NCBI GenBank assembly: GCA_963835525.1
Contig: CAWIFM010000001.1
Span: forward strand, 62,001 to 126,000
Direction: 5' to 3'
Length of the DNA stretch: 64,000 nt
Source: DASSUW01 sp963835525
GTDB taxonomy: Bacteria > Actinomycetota > Thermoleophilia > Solirubrobacterales > Solirubrobacteraceae
In this document: positions 57,244 through 64,000 of the stretch, piece by piece
How positions within the stretch are numbered: the stretch's first letter is position 1
How the letters are laid out: the number at the start of each line of letters is the position of its first letter
Notes under the pieces: generated by a model
Database searches by the model: none
What the model was told of the DNA's origin: nothing
Seen by the model: only the letters and a program-made list of their open reading frames with translations
Made by a program: the position numbers and the translations under genes

Positions 57244-57877
57244 ACTCGAGCGTGCCCTCGTCCTCGACGGTGACGACGCCGGCCACGCTCGGCGGCTCGA
57301 TCTGGAAGTCCGCGAAGGCGATCGGGGCCTCGCCGACAAGCTCGATCGTGTCGCCACCGAGCCGCTGAGCGCTCACCTTGACGGTGACCGGCTGCGTCTC
57401 GCCGTGCAGCGTCAGCTCGCCGCGCACCCGCTGGTTGCGCCGCGACAGGTCGACCGGCTCGCTCAGCTGGAACTGCGCGTCCGGGAAGCGGTCGGTCTCG
57501 ATGCCGCGTGTGCGCAGGGCGTCGTCGCGCCGCGACTCGTCGGAGCGCAGCGTGCTCATGTCGGCCTCGAGCACCGCGCCGGCGATGCGGTCGCCCTCGA
57601 CGTTGACGCCTCCGCCGACTTCGCCGGTCCGGCCGACTGCGTCGGCGACGCCGATGCTGGCGAACTCCTCGCGCACGCGGTAGCCGACGAACGTCTCGGC
57701 GCCCTGGGCGACCACCCAGCTCGCCGTGTCCGTCGCGGGGGTCGCGGTGGACGCGGGCTCCTCCTCCGAGAGGGTTGGCGGGGGCGGGGCGTCGCCGCCG
57801 CGCAGGGCGAAGACCGCGAAGGCTCCGCCCACGACGAGGACGAGGACCGTCGCGAGGATGATCAGCCGGCGTGCCAT
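57215..57877 (-). CDS. YceI-family lipid-binding-like protein, membrane-anchored
   Basis: A 220-residue protein with an N-terminal membrane segment (LIILATVLVLVVGGAFAVFAL) and a Pro/Ser/Thr-rich linker. The YceI domain (about residues 55-220) carries VGYRVREEFASIG, AGAVLEADMSTLRSDESRRDDALR, RFPDAQFQLSEP and RVRGELTLHGETQPVTVKVS. YceI proteins bind isoprenoids or similar lipids in the periplasm. An alternative start at 57886 adds three residues. Function otherwise unknown. Confidence 0.87.
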   Translation of the reverse strand: MARRLIILATVLVLVVGGAFAVFALRGGDAPPPPTLSEEEPASTATPATDTASWVVAQGAETFVGYRVREEFASIGVADAVGRTGEVGGGVNVEGDRIAGAVLEADMSTLRSDESRRDDALRTRGIETDRFPDAQFQLSEPVDLSRRNQRVRGELTLHGETQPVTVKVSAQRLGGDTIELVGEAPIAFADFQIEPPSVAGVVTVEDEGTLEFKLRLRPAG

Positions 57878-57982
57878 GGCGCCCATCCTGGCCGATGGCG
57901 GGTAAGCCTCGGGTAAGACCGACGGTTCTCAGGAACCTCCCAGGATTCTCCGAGGATCCTCACAACGCGCAGATCGATACTG

Positions 57983-58690
57983 ATGGCCATGACACGACGG
58001 CTGGATCGCAGGCAGGCCCTGGGAGCGTTCGGGACGGTGAGCCTGGGCGCGCTGCTGGCCGCGTGCGGCAGCGACCGCGTCGAGACCACCGACGGCGGCA
58101 CCGCGACCGTCGAGCCCGAAACCACCACCTCGCCCGACACCGCGAGCCGCTTCGGCGACGAGTCCAACTGCACGCTGACCCCCGAGATGACCGAGGGCCC
58201 GTACTACTTCGACGCCGACAAGATCCGCAGCGACATCCGCGACGGGCACGACGGCGCGCGGCTGGACCTCGCGCTGCGCGTGCGCGACGCTTCGTGCTCG
58301 CCTCTGGCCAACGCCGTCGTCGATCTCTGGCAGTGCGACGCCGAGGGCGCCTACTCCGAGGACGGCGACCCCTTCCTGCGCGGCGCCCAGGTCACCAACC
58401 AGGACGGCATCGCCGAGTTCACGACGATCTATCCCGGCTGGTACCAGGGCCGGACCGTGCACATCCATGCCAAGGTGCACCTCGACTCGTCGACCGTGCT
58501 GACGACCCAGCTGTTCTTCGACGACGCGGCGACCGACCGCGTCTTCGCGGCCACGCCGTACAACTCGCGCGGCGAGCGCGAGGTGCGCAACGACGGCGAC
58601 GGGATCTTCGACGAGGCCCTCGTGGTGGATCTCTCGCGCGAGGACGACGGCTACCTGGGGACGATCTCCTTCGATGTCGCAGCCAGCTGA
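57983..58690 (+). CDS. Intradiol ring-cleavage dioxygenase-like lipoprotein
   Basis: A 235-residue protein. The N-terminus MTRRLDRRQALGAFGTVSLG has a twin-Arg-like start and then LLAACGSD, a lipobox (Cys 28), so it is likely exported and anchored. The core has the dioxygenase iron-site pattern: MTEGPYYFDADKIRSDI, VDLWQCDAEGAYS, GIAEFTTIYPGWYQGRTVHIHAKVHL (Tyr/His ligands) and a final LTTQLFFDD. It may open catechol-type rings, though outside the cell that role is uncertain. It overlaps the response regulator gene by 17 nt. Confidence 0.85.
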   Translation: MAMTRRLDRRQALGAFGTVSLGALLAACGSDRVETTDGGTATVEPETTTSPDTASRFGDESNCTLTPEMTEGPYYFDADKIRSDIRDGHDGARLDLALRVRDASCSPLANAVVDLWQCDAEGAYSEDGDPFLRGAQVTNQDGIAEFTTIYPGWYQGRTVHIHAKVHLDSSTVLTTQLFFDDAATDRVFAATPYNSRGEREVRNDGDGIFDEALVVDLSREDDGYLGTISFDVAAS

Positions 58691-59372
58691 GCCGCGCGTG
58701 CTCGTCGTCGACGACGAGCCCAACATCGTCGACGTCGTCACGATGGCGCTGCGCTTCCAGGGCTTCGCCGTGGAATCGGCGGGCACCGGGGCCGCGGCGA
58801 TCGCCGCCGTGTCGGACTTCCGGCCCGACCTGATCGTGCTCGACGTGATGCTGCCCGACATGGAGGGCTTCGACGTCGCGGAGCGGCTCGGCGCCCAGCG
58901 CAACCGCGTCCCGATCATCTTCCTCACCGCGCGCGACGCGACCGACGACAAGATCCGCGGGTTGACCTTGGGCGGCGACGACTACGTGACGAAGCCGTTC
59001 AGCCTCGAAGAGCTCGTCGCGCGCATCCGCTCGATCCTGCGGCGGGCGGGGCTCGCCGAGCCCGAGTCCAGCCGTTTGACCTTCGAGGACCTCGAGCTCG
59101 ACGAGGAGACGCGCGAGGTCGTGCGCGGCGGCGTGCACGTCGACCTGACGGCCACCGAATACCGGCTGCTGCGCTATCTGCTGCTCAACCCGCGCCGGGT
59201 GCTCACGCGCGCACAGCTGCTCGAGCATGTCTGGGACTACGACTTCGGCGGAGACGCTCGCGTGCTCGAGACGTACGTGAGCTACCTGCGCAAGAAGCTC
59301 GACGCCCACGGGCCGCCCTTGATCCACACGGTCCGAGGCGTCGGCTACGCGCTGCGGCCGCCGCGCACGTGA
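58674..59372 (+). CDS. OmpR-family response regulator
   Basis: A 232-residue two-domain regulator. The receiver domain has the acidic pair DDEPN, the phospho-acceptor Asp near residue 57 (LIVLDVMLPDMEG), FLTARDAT and VTKPFS (Lys). The C-terminal winged helix (about 135-230) has LTATEYRLLRYLLLNPRRVL and ETYVSYLRKKLD, as in OmpR/PhoB. It is translated from within the dioxygenase gene end and overlaps the kinase GTG by 4 nt. It works with the kinase downstream. Confidence 0.93.
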   Translation: MSQPAEPRVLVVDDEPNIVDVVTMALRFQGFAVESAGTGAAAIAAVSDFRPDLIVLDVMLPDMEGFDVAERLGAQRNRVPIIFLTARDATDDKIRGLTLGGDDYVTKPFSLEELVARIRSILRRAGLAEPESSRLTFEDLELDEETREVVRGGVHVDLTATEYRLLRYLLLNPRRVLTRAQLLEHVWDYDFGGDARVLETYVSYLRKKLDAHGPPLIHTVRGVGYALRPPRT

Positions 59373-60808
59373 TGGCATCGCTACGGACACGGCTGCTCGT
59401 GGCCGTGCTGGCGATCACGGCGGCCGGCCTGCTCCTGCTCGCCGGCATCACCTACTTCGGGCAGCGCTCGTTCCTGCTCGACCGGCTCGACGATCAGATC
59501 GCGCACGCGCCGCCCGCCGCCGCGGACGCGCTCGGAAGCGGGGGCGGCGGACCGCGGCCCGGGCAGCCGGGCGGGGCGGGCGGGCCGGGTGGCGGCGGGC
59601 CGGGCAGCGGGCTGCCTCCCGGGACCTACGTCGAGCACCGCGACGCCGACGGGACCGTCGACGACTCGCAGGTCTTCGATTACGGGCAGGACATCACCGC
59701 CGATCCGGCGCTGCCGGCGGACATGCCCGTGGGCGAGGCCTTCACGGTCGACGGCGAGAACGGCGACGGCAACAGCTACCGCGTGTACGCCGAGCCCGAC
59801 CGCTTCGGCAGCGGCATCACCGTGGTGGCGGCGCCTCTGACTGAGATCGAGGCCACTTTGCATCGACTGCTGCTGCTCGAGTCGCTCGTGATCGGCGGCG
59901 TGCTGCTGCTGCTCGGGTTCGTCGCATGGGCCGTGGTCCGCGTCGGCCTCCTGCCTTTGGATCGCATCGGCCACACGGCGGGCGCGATCGCCGGCGGCGA
60001 CCTCTCGCACCGCGTCGAGTCCGTCGACCCGCGCAGCGAGGTCGGCCGGCTCGGCATCGCCTTCAACGCGATGCTCGACCGGCTCGAGGGCGCGTTCACC
60101 CAGAGGCAGGCGAGCGAGGACCGGCTGCGCCGCTTCCTGGCCGACGCCTCGCACGAGCTGCGCACGCCGCTGGCGTCGATCCGCGGGTATGCCGAGCTGT
60201 TCCGCATGGGCGCGGCGCGCTCGCCCGAGGACGTCGAGAAGGCGATGCGGAGGATCGAGGACGAGGCCGCTCGGATGGGCGTGCTCGTCGAGGACCTGCT
60301 GACGCTGGCCCGGCTCGACGAGATCGCCGAGGCGCCGCACACGTCCGTCGACGTCGCCGCGCTGGCGGGCGACGCGGTCGACGACGCGCGTGCGGTCGCG
60401 CCCGAGCGGGAGATCGCGCTGTCGTCGTCCGCCGACGGCGGAGCCGTGGTGCTCGGGGACGCGCATCAGCTGCGGCAGGTCTTCGCGAACCTGCTGCGGA
60501 ACGCGCTGATGCACACGCCGGCCGGCACGCCGATCGAGGTCGGCGTGGGGATGGCCGACGGGTCGGTGCGCGTGGACGTGCGCGATCACGGGCCTGGCCT
60601 GCCCGCCGGAGATCCGGCCGCGCTGTTCGAGCGCTTCTGGCGGGCCGAGGGCGGCCGGGAGCGCGGCAAGGCCGGCGCCGGGCTGGGGCTCGCGATCGTG
60701 GCGGCGATCGTGGATGCGCATGGCGGGACGGTGTCGGCGGCGGATGCGCCGGATGGGGGTGCCGTGTTCTCGGTGTCGCTGCCTGCGTCCGGCGCCGGGT
60801 CCGCTTGA
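59369..60808 (+). CDS. Sensor histidine kinase
   Basis: A 479-residue two-pass membrane kinase. TM1 (about 8-30) and TM2 (about 170-192) bracket an extracellular sensor domain with a very Gly/Pro-rich loop (GGGGPRPGQPGGAGGPGGGG). A HAMP domain follows, then the H-box FLADASHELRTPLASIRGY (phospho-His), N-box NLLRNALMHTPAG, and G-boxes GLPAGDPA and GAGLGLAIV. It phosphorylates the adjacent response regulator. Stimulus unknown. GTG start in a GTGA overlap with the regulator. Confidence 0.92.
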   Translation: MMASLRTRLLVAVLAITAAGLLLLAGITYFGQRSFLLDRLDDQIAHAPPAAADALGSGGGGPRPGQPGGAGGPGGGGPGSGLPPGTYVEHRDADGTVDDSQVFDYGQDITADPALPADMPVGEAFTVDGENGDGNSYRVYAEPDRFGSGITVVAAPLTEIEATLHRLLLLESLVIGGVLLLLGFVAWAVVRVGLLPLDRIGHTAGAIAGGDLSHRVESVDPRSEVGRLGIAFNAMLDRLEGAFTQRQASEDRLRRFLADASHELRTPLASIRGYAELFRMGAARSPEDVEKAMRRIEDEAARMGVLVEDLLTLARLDEIAEAPHTSVDVAALAGDAVDDARAVAPEREIALSSSADGGAVVLGDAHQLRQVFANLLRNALMHTPAGTPIEVGVGMADGSVRVDVRDHGPGLPAGDPAALFERFWRAEGGRERGKAGAGLGLAIVAAIVDAHGGTVSAADAPDGGAVFSVSLPASGAGSA

Positions 60809-60905
60809 ACTGCGGCTGGATAGGGCGGGCGACCGTCCGTGGGAGTGCTCAGCGGGTCGTCCGTGAGGGCGTTCCGGGGCGGTCGGTGCCGTCCGATGGG
60901 GGACA

Positions 60906-60926
60906 TAGGATACGAACATGTGTTCG
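60906..60926 (+). promoter_or_regulatory. LexA (SOS) box on the -10 and start codon of the HNH gene
   Basis: CGAACATGTGTTCG (60913-60926) is a perfect palindrome matching the actinobacterial LexA box GAAC-N4-GTTC. It contains the ATG start (60918). A -10-like TAGGAT (60906-60911) lies just before. LexA binding would block both transcription and the start codon region; the message is predicted to be leaderless. Confidence 0.75.
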
Positions 60927-62246
60927 CAAGTGATATTGGGGCGGTCGGACGGAACGAGGCCGCTGGAGGTTCTGGAGCTGGAGATCACGACGCTCGCCAC
61001 GCAGATCCATGCCGCGACCTGCCGGTGGCTGTGTCTCGTGGGCGAGTACGACGCGCGCGAGGGCTGGGCGACCTGGGGCGCCAAGACGTGTGCGCAGTGG
61101 GTTGCCCTGCAGTGCGGGATCGCGCCAGGGTCGGCGCGCGAGCACGTGCGCGTGGCCCGGCGGCTGCGTGAGCTGCCGCTGATCCGAGCGGCGTTCGCCG
61201 AGGGCGAGTTGAGCTACTCGAAGGTGCGCGCGCTCACGCGCGTGGACAACGTCGAGCGCGAGCAGGACCTGCTCGACCTGGCCCGGCACGCGACGGCCTC
61301 GCAGCTGGATCGCCTGCTGCGGGCGTATCACGGTGTGGTCGCGACCGAGCGGGCGGCCGCCGGCGAGCCGCCCGAGCGGTGGATCGCGTTCGACCATGCC
61401 GACGACGGGAGCCTGCTCGTGCGCGGTCGCCTGCCTGCCGAGGAGGGCGCGCTGGTCATGGCCGCGATCGAGGCCGCGCGGGATCGGCTCGCGCAGCGGG
61501 ACGTTCCCGCGGGAACGTCTGACGGTGGCGAGATTGACGTTCCCGCGGGAACGCCTCGGCGAAGCTCTGGCGAGGCGCGCGCCGACGCGCTCGTCGCGCT
61601 CGCCGACGCGTTCCTCGGCGGCGGCCCCGAGGCGCCGCGGACGGGCGGCGACCGCTACCAGGTGGTCGTGCACGCCGATGCCGCCGCGCTCTCGGGCGAG
61701 GATCCGGGCGGCAGGTGCGAGCTGGACGACGGCTCGCCGCTCGCGATCGAGACCGCGCGCCGGCTTGCGTGCGACGCGTCGCTCGTGCAGATGCTCGAGC
61801 GGGACGGGCAGCCGCTGCGGATCGGGCGCAAGACGCGCACCATCCCGCCGGCTCTGCGGCGGGCCCTGAACGCGCGGGACCGCGGCTGCCGCTTCCCGGG
61901 ATGCGGGTCGCGGCGGTTCCTCGACGCGCATCACATCGAGCACTGGGCGGACGGCGGCGCGACGGACCTCGACAACCTGGTCCACCTCTGCGGATACCAC
62001 CACCGGCTCCTCCACGAGGGCGGCTATCGGATCACGCGCACAGCGGGCGGCGGGATCGCCTTCCACCGGCGGGACGGGCGGCCGATCCAGGCGTGCCGGG
62101 CGCGCGGCCGTCCGGCGAGGCTGCCGTCGACACGGCGGCCCGACGCCTGTGTGGCGCTCTCCCACGACCGGCTCGACCTCGGGTACGGCGTCGAGGCCCT
62201 GCTGACGTTCGCTCCGATCGCGACGGGAGAGCCGCCGGGGATCTGA
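60918..62246 (+). CDS. DUF222/HNH endonuclease (13E12-repeat type)
   Basis: A 442-residue protein. The N-terminal DUF222 domain has LEITTLATQIHAATCRWL, the AKTCAQWVALQCGIAPGSAREHVRVARRL region and FAEGELSYSKVRALTRV. The C-terminal HNH nuclease domain reads CRFPGCGSRRFLDAHHIEHWADGG and LVHLCGYHHRLLHEGGY, with zinc Cys and catalytic His residues. In Mycobacterium tuberculosis the related 13E12 family is LexA-controlled; here a perfect LexA box covers the start. A low-complexity middle region contains two palindromic repeats. Function is probably nuclease activity upon DNA damage. Confidence 0.92.
   Translation: MCSQVILGRSDGTRPLEVLELEITTLATQIHAATCRWLCLVGEYDAREGWATWGAKTCAQWVALQCGIAPGSAREHVRVARRLRELPLIRAAFAEGELSYSKVRALTRVDNVEREQDLLDLARHATASQLDRLLRAYHGVVATERAAAGEPPERWIAFDHADDGSLLVRGRLPAEEGALVMAAIEAARDRLAQRDVPAGTSDGGEIDVPAGTPRRSSGEARADALVALADAFLGGGPEAPRTGGDRYQVVVHADAAALSGEDPGGRCELDDGSPLAIETARRLACDASLVQMLERDGQPLRIGRKTRTIPPALRRALNARDRGCRFPGCGSRRFLDAHHIEHWADGGATDLDNLVHLCGYHHRLLHEGGYRITRTAGGGIAFHRRDGRPIQACRARGRPARLPSTRRPDACVALSHDRLDLGYGVEALLTFAPIATGEPPGI
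61500..61519. repeat. Perfect 20-bp palindrome inside the HNH gene
   Basis: GACGTTCCCGCGGGAACGTC is its own reverse complement. It encodes DVPAGT within the gene. A second copy is at 61536. Confidence 0.8.
61536..61553. repeat. Second copy of the palindrome inside the HNH gene
   Basis: GACGTTCCCGCGGGAACG repeats the first 18 bases of the palindrome at 61500, 36 nt later and in the same reading frame, again encoding DVPAG. Confidence 0.8.
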
Positions 62247-62249
62247 GCG

Positions 62250-62555
62250 TCAGCCGTCCAGCAGCCGCCGGACCGAGGCGACCTTGTCGTCGAGCGTCTG
62301 CTCGCGGTCGCGGCGCTCGTCGAGCTTGAGCACCGTGTACACGCGCGGCGCGCCCTGCTCGAACGGGACCGCGTGGAGCTCGGCGACGATCGCGAGGATG
62401 TCCTCGGTGCTGCCCTCGAGTGAGGTGCCCATGGCGTGGAGGGAGAAGCGGACGCGGTCCTGGGCCTCGAGGCGGCGGTGGATCTCGGCGATGTACGCCG
62501 ACGCGCTCGCGTCAGGGCGGCCGAGAGCGATGACGGTGAGATCGGCGGTGGCCAC
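62250..62555 (-). CDS. MTH1187/YkoF-family thiamine-binding-like protein
   Basis: A 101-residue protein, starting ATADLTVIALGRPDASASAYIAEI, with FSLHAMGTSLEGSTEDILAIVAELHAV typical of the MTH1187 (DUF77) family of small ferredoxin-fold proteins that may bind thiamine or hydroxymethylpyrimidine. GTG at 62555 was chosen because MTH1187 proteins start with this strand; an ATG at 62576 would extend the product by 7 residues. Convergent with the HNH gene (3 nt apart). Confidence 0.82.
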   Translation of the reverse strand: MATADLTVIALGRPDASASAYIAEIHRRLEAQDRVRFSLHAMGTSLEGSTEDILAIVAELHAVPFEQGAPRVYTVLKLDERRDREQTLDDKVASVRRLLDG

Positions 62556-62572
62556 GGGCGGCGAGGCTAGCG

Positions 62573-62605
62573 GCACGGCGCGACCGCTGGGCGGTCGCGC
62601 CGTGC
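62573..62605 (-). terminator. Perfect 15-bp hairpin after the Gly/Pro-rich protein gene
   Basis: GCACGGCGCGACCGC (62573-62587) and its exact complement (62591-62605) with a 3-nt TGG loop, 8 nt downstream of the leftward gene ending at 62613. A strong intrinsic-type terminator, though without a clear U-tract. Confidence 0.75.
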
Positions 62606-62612
62606 GCGCGGA

Positions 62613-63080
62613 TCATGAGAGGGTCGTGGCCGAGCCGTCGCTCGGGGGCGTGCTGCCGCCGCCCGGCGGCGTCGCGCCGTCCGTGGCCGGCGGCGTCGTG
62701 CCATCCGCGCCCGACGGCGGCCCGCCGCCCGAGGGCATCGTCGCCTCGAGGGCCTCCTGGACCTCGTCGACCGACAGGCCGAGCTCCTCGGCGAGCGCCT
62801 CCGCCATGCCGGACCGGTCCGCGCCGGCGCCCGGCCCGCCGGCGCTCGGTCGAGCCGCCTCGAGCGCGTCCTGGAGACGGCTCTCGCTGACGCCGAGCTC
62901 CTCCGCGAGGGCGGTGAGGTCGAGGCCTCCTGGGCCGCCCGGACCGCCGGGCCGGCCCATCGTCGAGGGCGTCGCGCCGGTGGCGGACGAGCTGCCGGTG
63001 GCGGCGACGCCGATGCCGGCGGCGCCGGCCAGGACGACGGCGCCGAGCACGACGGCGAGTGTGCGGGAGCGGGGGTTCAT
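62613..63080 (-). CDS. Secreted low-complexity protein with two helical repeats
   Basis: A 155-residue protein with a signal peptide (LAVVLGAVVLAGAAGIGVAATG). The mature part starts with a Gly/Pro-rich run (PGGPGGPGG) and then two similar helical segments: LTALAEELGVSESRLQDALEAARP and MAEALAEELGLSVDEVQEALEATMP (each helix-turn-helix in shape), followed by a Gly/Thr/Pro-rich tail. Function unknown. The ATG overlaps the glycosyltransferase stop (ATGA), so the two are translated together. Confidence 0.7.
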   Translation of the reverse strand: MNPRSRTLAVVLGAVVLAGAAGIGVAATGSSSATGATPSTMGRPGGPGGPGGLDLTALAEELGVSESRLQDALEAARPSAGGPGAGADRSGMAEALAEELGLSVDEVQEALEATMPSGGGPPSGADGTTPPATDGATPPGGGSTPPSDGSATTLS

Positions 63081-64000
63081 GCGGTCCTCCTGTCGGGGGT
63101 GACGAGCGGGGATGAGGTGGTGCGGCGGCGCTGCGCGAAGACCCACGTGCGCATGGCGACGTAGCGGGTGACCGTGGCGGTGAGGTTGGCCGCGACGAGC
63201 ACGGCGAGCTCGACCGCCCGCGGCGGCTCCGCGGACAGCCCGTGCAGCACGAGCAGGGCGCAGTTGGTCAGGGCCAGGGTCAGGACGAACACGAGGCCGC
63301 CGCGCAGGTGATGGCGCAGCAGTCCGGCACGCCCGCGCACGCGGAACGTGAAGCGCCGGTTCGCCGCGGTGTTGCCGATCGCGGTCAACGCGAGCGCGAG
63401 CGCGTTCGCGCCCGCGGGGCCCAGAGCGCCCCGCAGCGCGAGGAAGAGCAGCGCGTGGGCGATCGTGCTGACCACGCCGACCGCCGCGAAGCGGGCGAGC
63501 GGGGCGCTCGCCATCAGTCGCGCGACGCCGCGCAGATCGTCCACCGCCGTCCGCACGATCTGCACGCGAGAGTCGGGATCGTCGATCCAGTCGACCGGCA
63601 CCTCGTGGATCCGCAGCCCGCGTCGCTGGGCGACCACGAGCAGCTCCGTGTCGAAGAACCAGCCGTCGTCGCGGACCTCGGGGAGCAGCTCCTCGAGCAG
63701 GTCGGCGCGCACGGCCTTGAAGCCGCATTGCGCGTCGCTGAACCGCGCGCGCAGGACGGTCCGCAGGAGCCCGTTGTACGCGCGCGAGATGACCTCTCGC
63801 TTGGGGCCCCGGACCACCCGCGAGCCGTGCGCGAGCCGGGTGCCGATCGCCAGGTCGCTGTGACCCGAGAGCAGCGGCGCGACGAGCGGGAGCAGGCCGC
63901 GGAGGTCGGTCGAGAGGTCGACGTCCATGTAACAGACGACCTGCGCGTCGCTCAGCGACCACGCAGCGCGCAGCGCGCGCCCGCGGCCCTTGCGCTCGAG
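63077..64000 (-). CDS. Glycosyltransferase family 2 fused to GtrA-like membrane domain (5' end outside window)
   Basis: The 3' part of a leftward gene that continues past the window end, with 307 codons seen. The start visible here is already within a GT2 (dolichyl-phosphate-mannose-synthase-like) domain: VVCYMDVDLSTDL (DxD) and DAQCGFKAVRADLL. The C-terminal half (from about FAAVGVVSTIAHALLFL) is a four-segment GtrA-type membrane domain, with NTAANRRFTFRVRG and YVAMRTWVFAQRRR. Such fusions transfer a sugar from a lipid carrier to a cell-wall polymer. Substrate unknown. Confidence 0.88.
   Translation of the reverse strand, partial: LERKGRGRALRAAWSLSDAQVVCYMDVDLSTDLRGLLPLVAPLLSGHSDLAIGTRLAHGSRVVRGPKREVISRAYNGLLRTVLRARFSDAQCGFKAVRADLLEELLPEVRDDGWFFDTELLVVAQRRGLRIHEVPVDWIDDPDSRVQIVRTAVDDLRGVARLMASAPLARFAAVGVVSTIAHALLFLALRGALGPAGANALALALTAIGNTAANRRFTFRVRGRAGLLRHHLRGGLVFVLTLALTNCALLVLHGLSAEPPRAVELAVLVAANLTATVTRYVAMRTWVFAQRRRTTSSPLVTPDRRTA

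Overview
The DNA is very GC-rich, densely packed and without insertion sequences, tRNA or rRNA genes. Its gene content points to an actinobacterium of the class Thermoleophilia (Solirubrobacterales, near Solirubrobacter or Conexibacter). Supporting signs are a secreted protein starting with the MKxRLxFANVxSxLALFVALGGTSYA pattern, a DUF222/HNH gene under a LexA box, an FprA-type reductase, and frequent GTG/TTG starts with 4-nt ATGA/GTGA gene overlaps. This placement is inference; no marker gene is present.

Layout. 1-2335: partial AAA/LuxR-type regulator and a lipoprotein. 2335-23270: a carbohydrate island. A divergent MFS porter and DeoR regulator open a full L-rhamnose operon: ABC importer rhaT-rhaP-rhaQ-rhaS, mutarotase, rhamnulokinase, isomerase, fused aldolase/dehydrogenase, and a LacI regulator. 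Facing it is a second operon on the minus strand (solute-binding protein, two permeases, LacI, GH78 alpha-L-rhamnosidase), driven by a clear sigma-70 promoter flanked by two LacI-type operators. Together they would release, import and degrade rhamnose to lactate-level products. The second importer has no ATPase of its own here.

23300-30520: amine oxidase, CopA copper ATPase and a copper-linked secreted protein behind a CsoR-like operator; then a TerC exporter behind a yybP-ykoY (Mn) riboswitch, a YugP-type peptidase and an ankyrin protein. 30544-34912: secreted sugar dehydrogenase and secreted phosphatase. 34923-36230: FprA. 36304-41797: surface proteins, including a candidate WxL-like operon and a TIM-barrel protein carrying the same C-terminal motif. 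42086-51551: a very large ThuA/sugar-dehydrogenase protein, a DUF1080 hydrolase, a sugar dehydrogenase, an MBL hydrolase, an epimerase and an IlvD/Edd dehydratase, which look like an oxidative sugar or 3-keto-glycoside route. 51562-53102: MhqD/MhqO-like electrophile-defence pair. 53137-57877: S15 hydrolase, xylulokinase, beta-lactamase-like protein, YceI protein. 57983-60808: dioxygenase lipoprotein and a two-component system. 60918-64000: SOS-type DUF222/HNH gene, MTH1187-family protein, a Gly/Pro-rich secreted protein and a partial glycosyltransferase-GtrA fusion.

Eighteen single-base indels break otherwise well-conserved genes. Eleven fall in the three ABC transporter genes rhaT-rhaP-rhaQ, five in xylulokinase and the adjoining beta-lactamase-like gene, and one each in two other genes. 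Removing them restores full-length proteins exactly, so sequencing or assembly error is the leading explanation.
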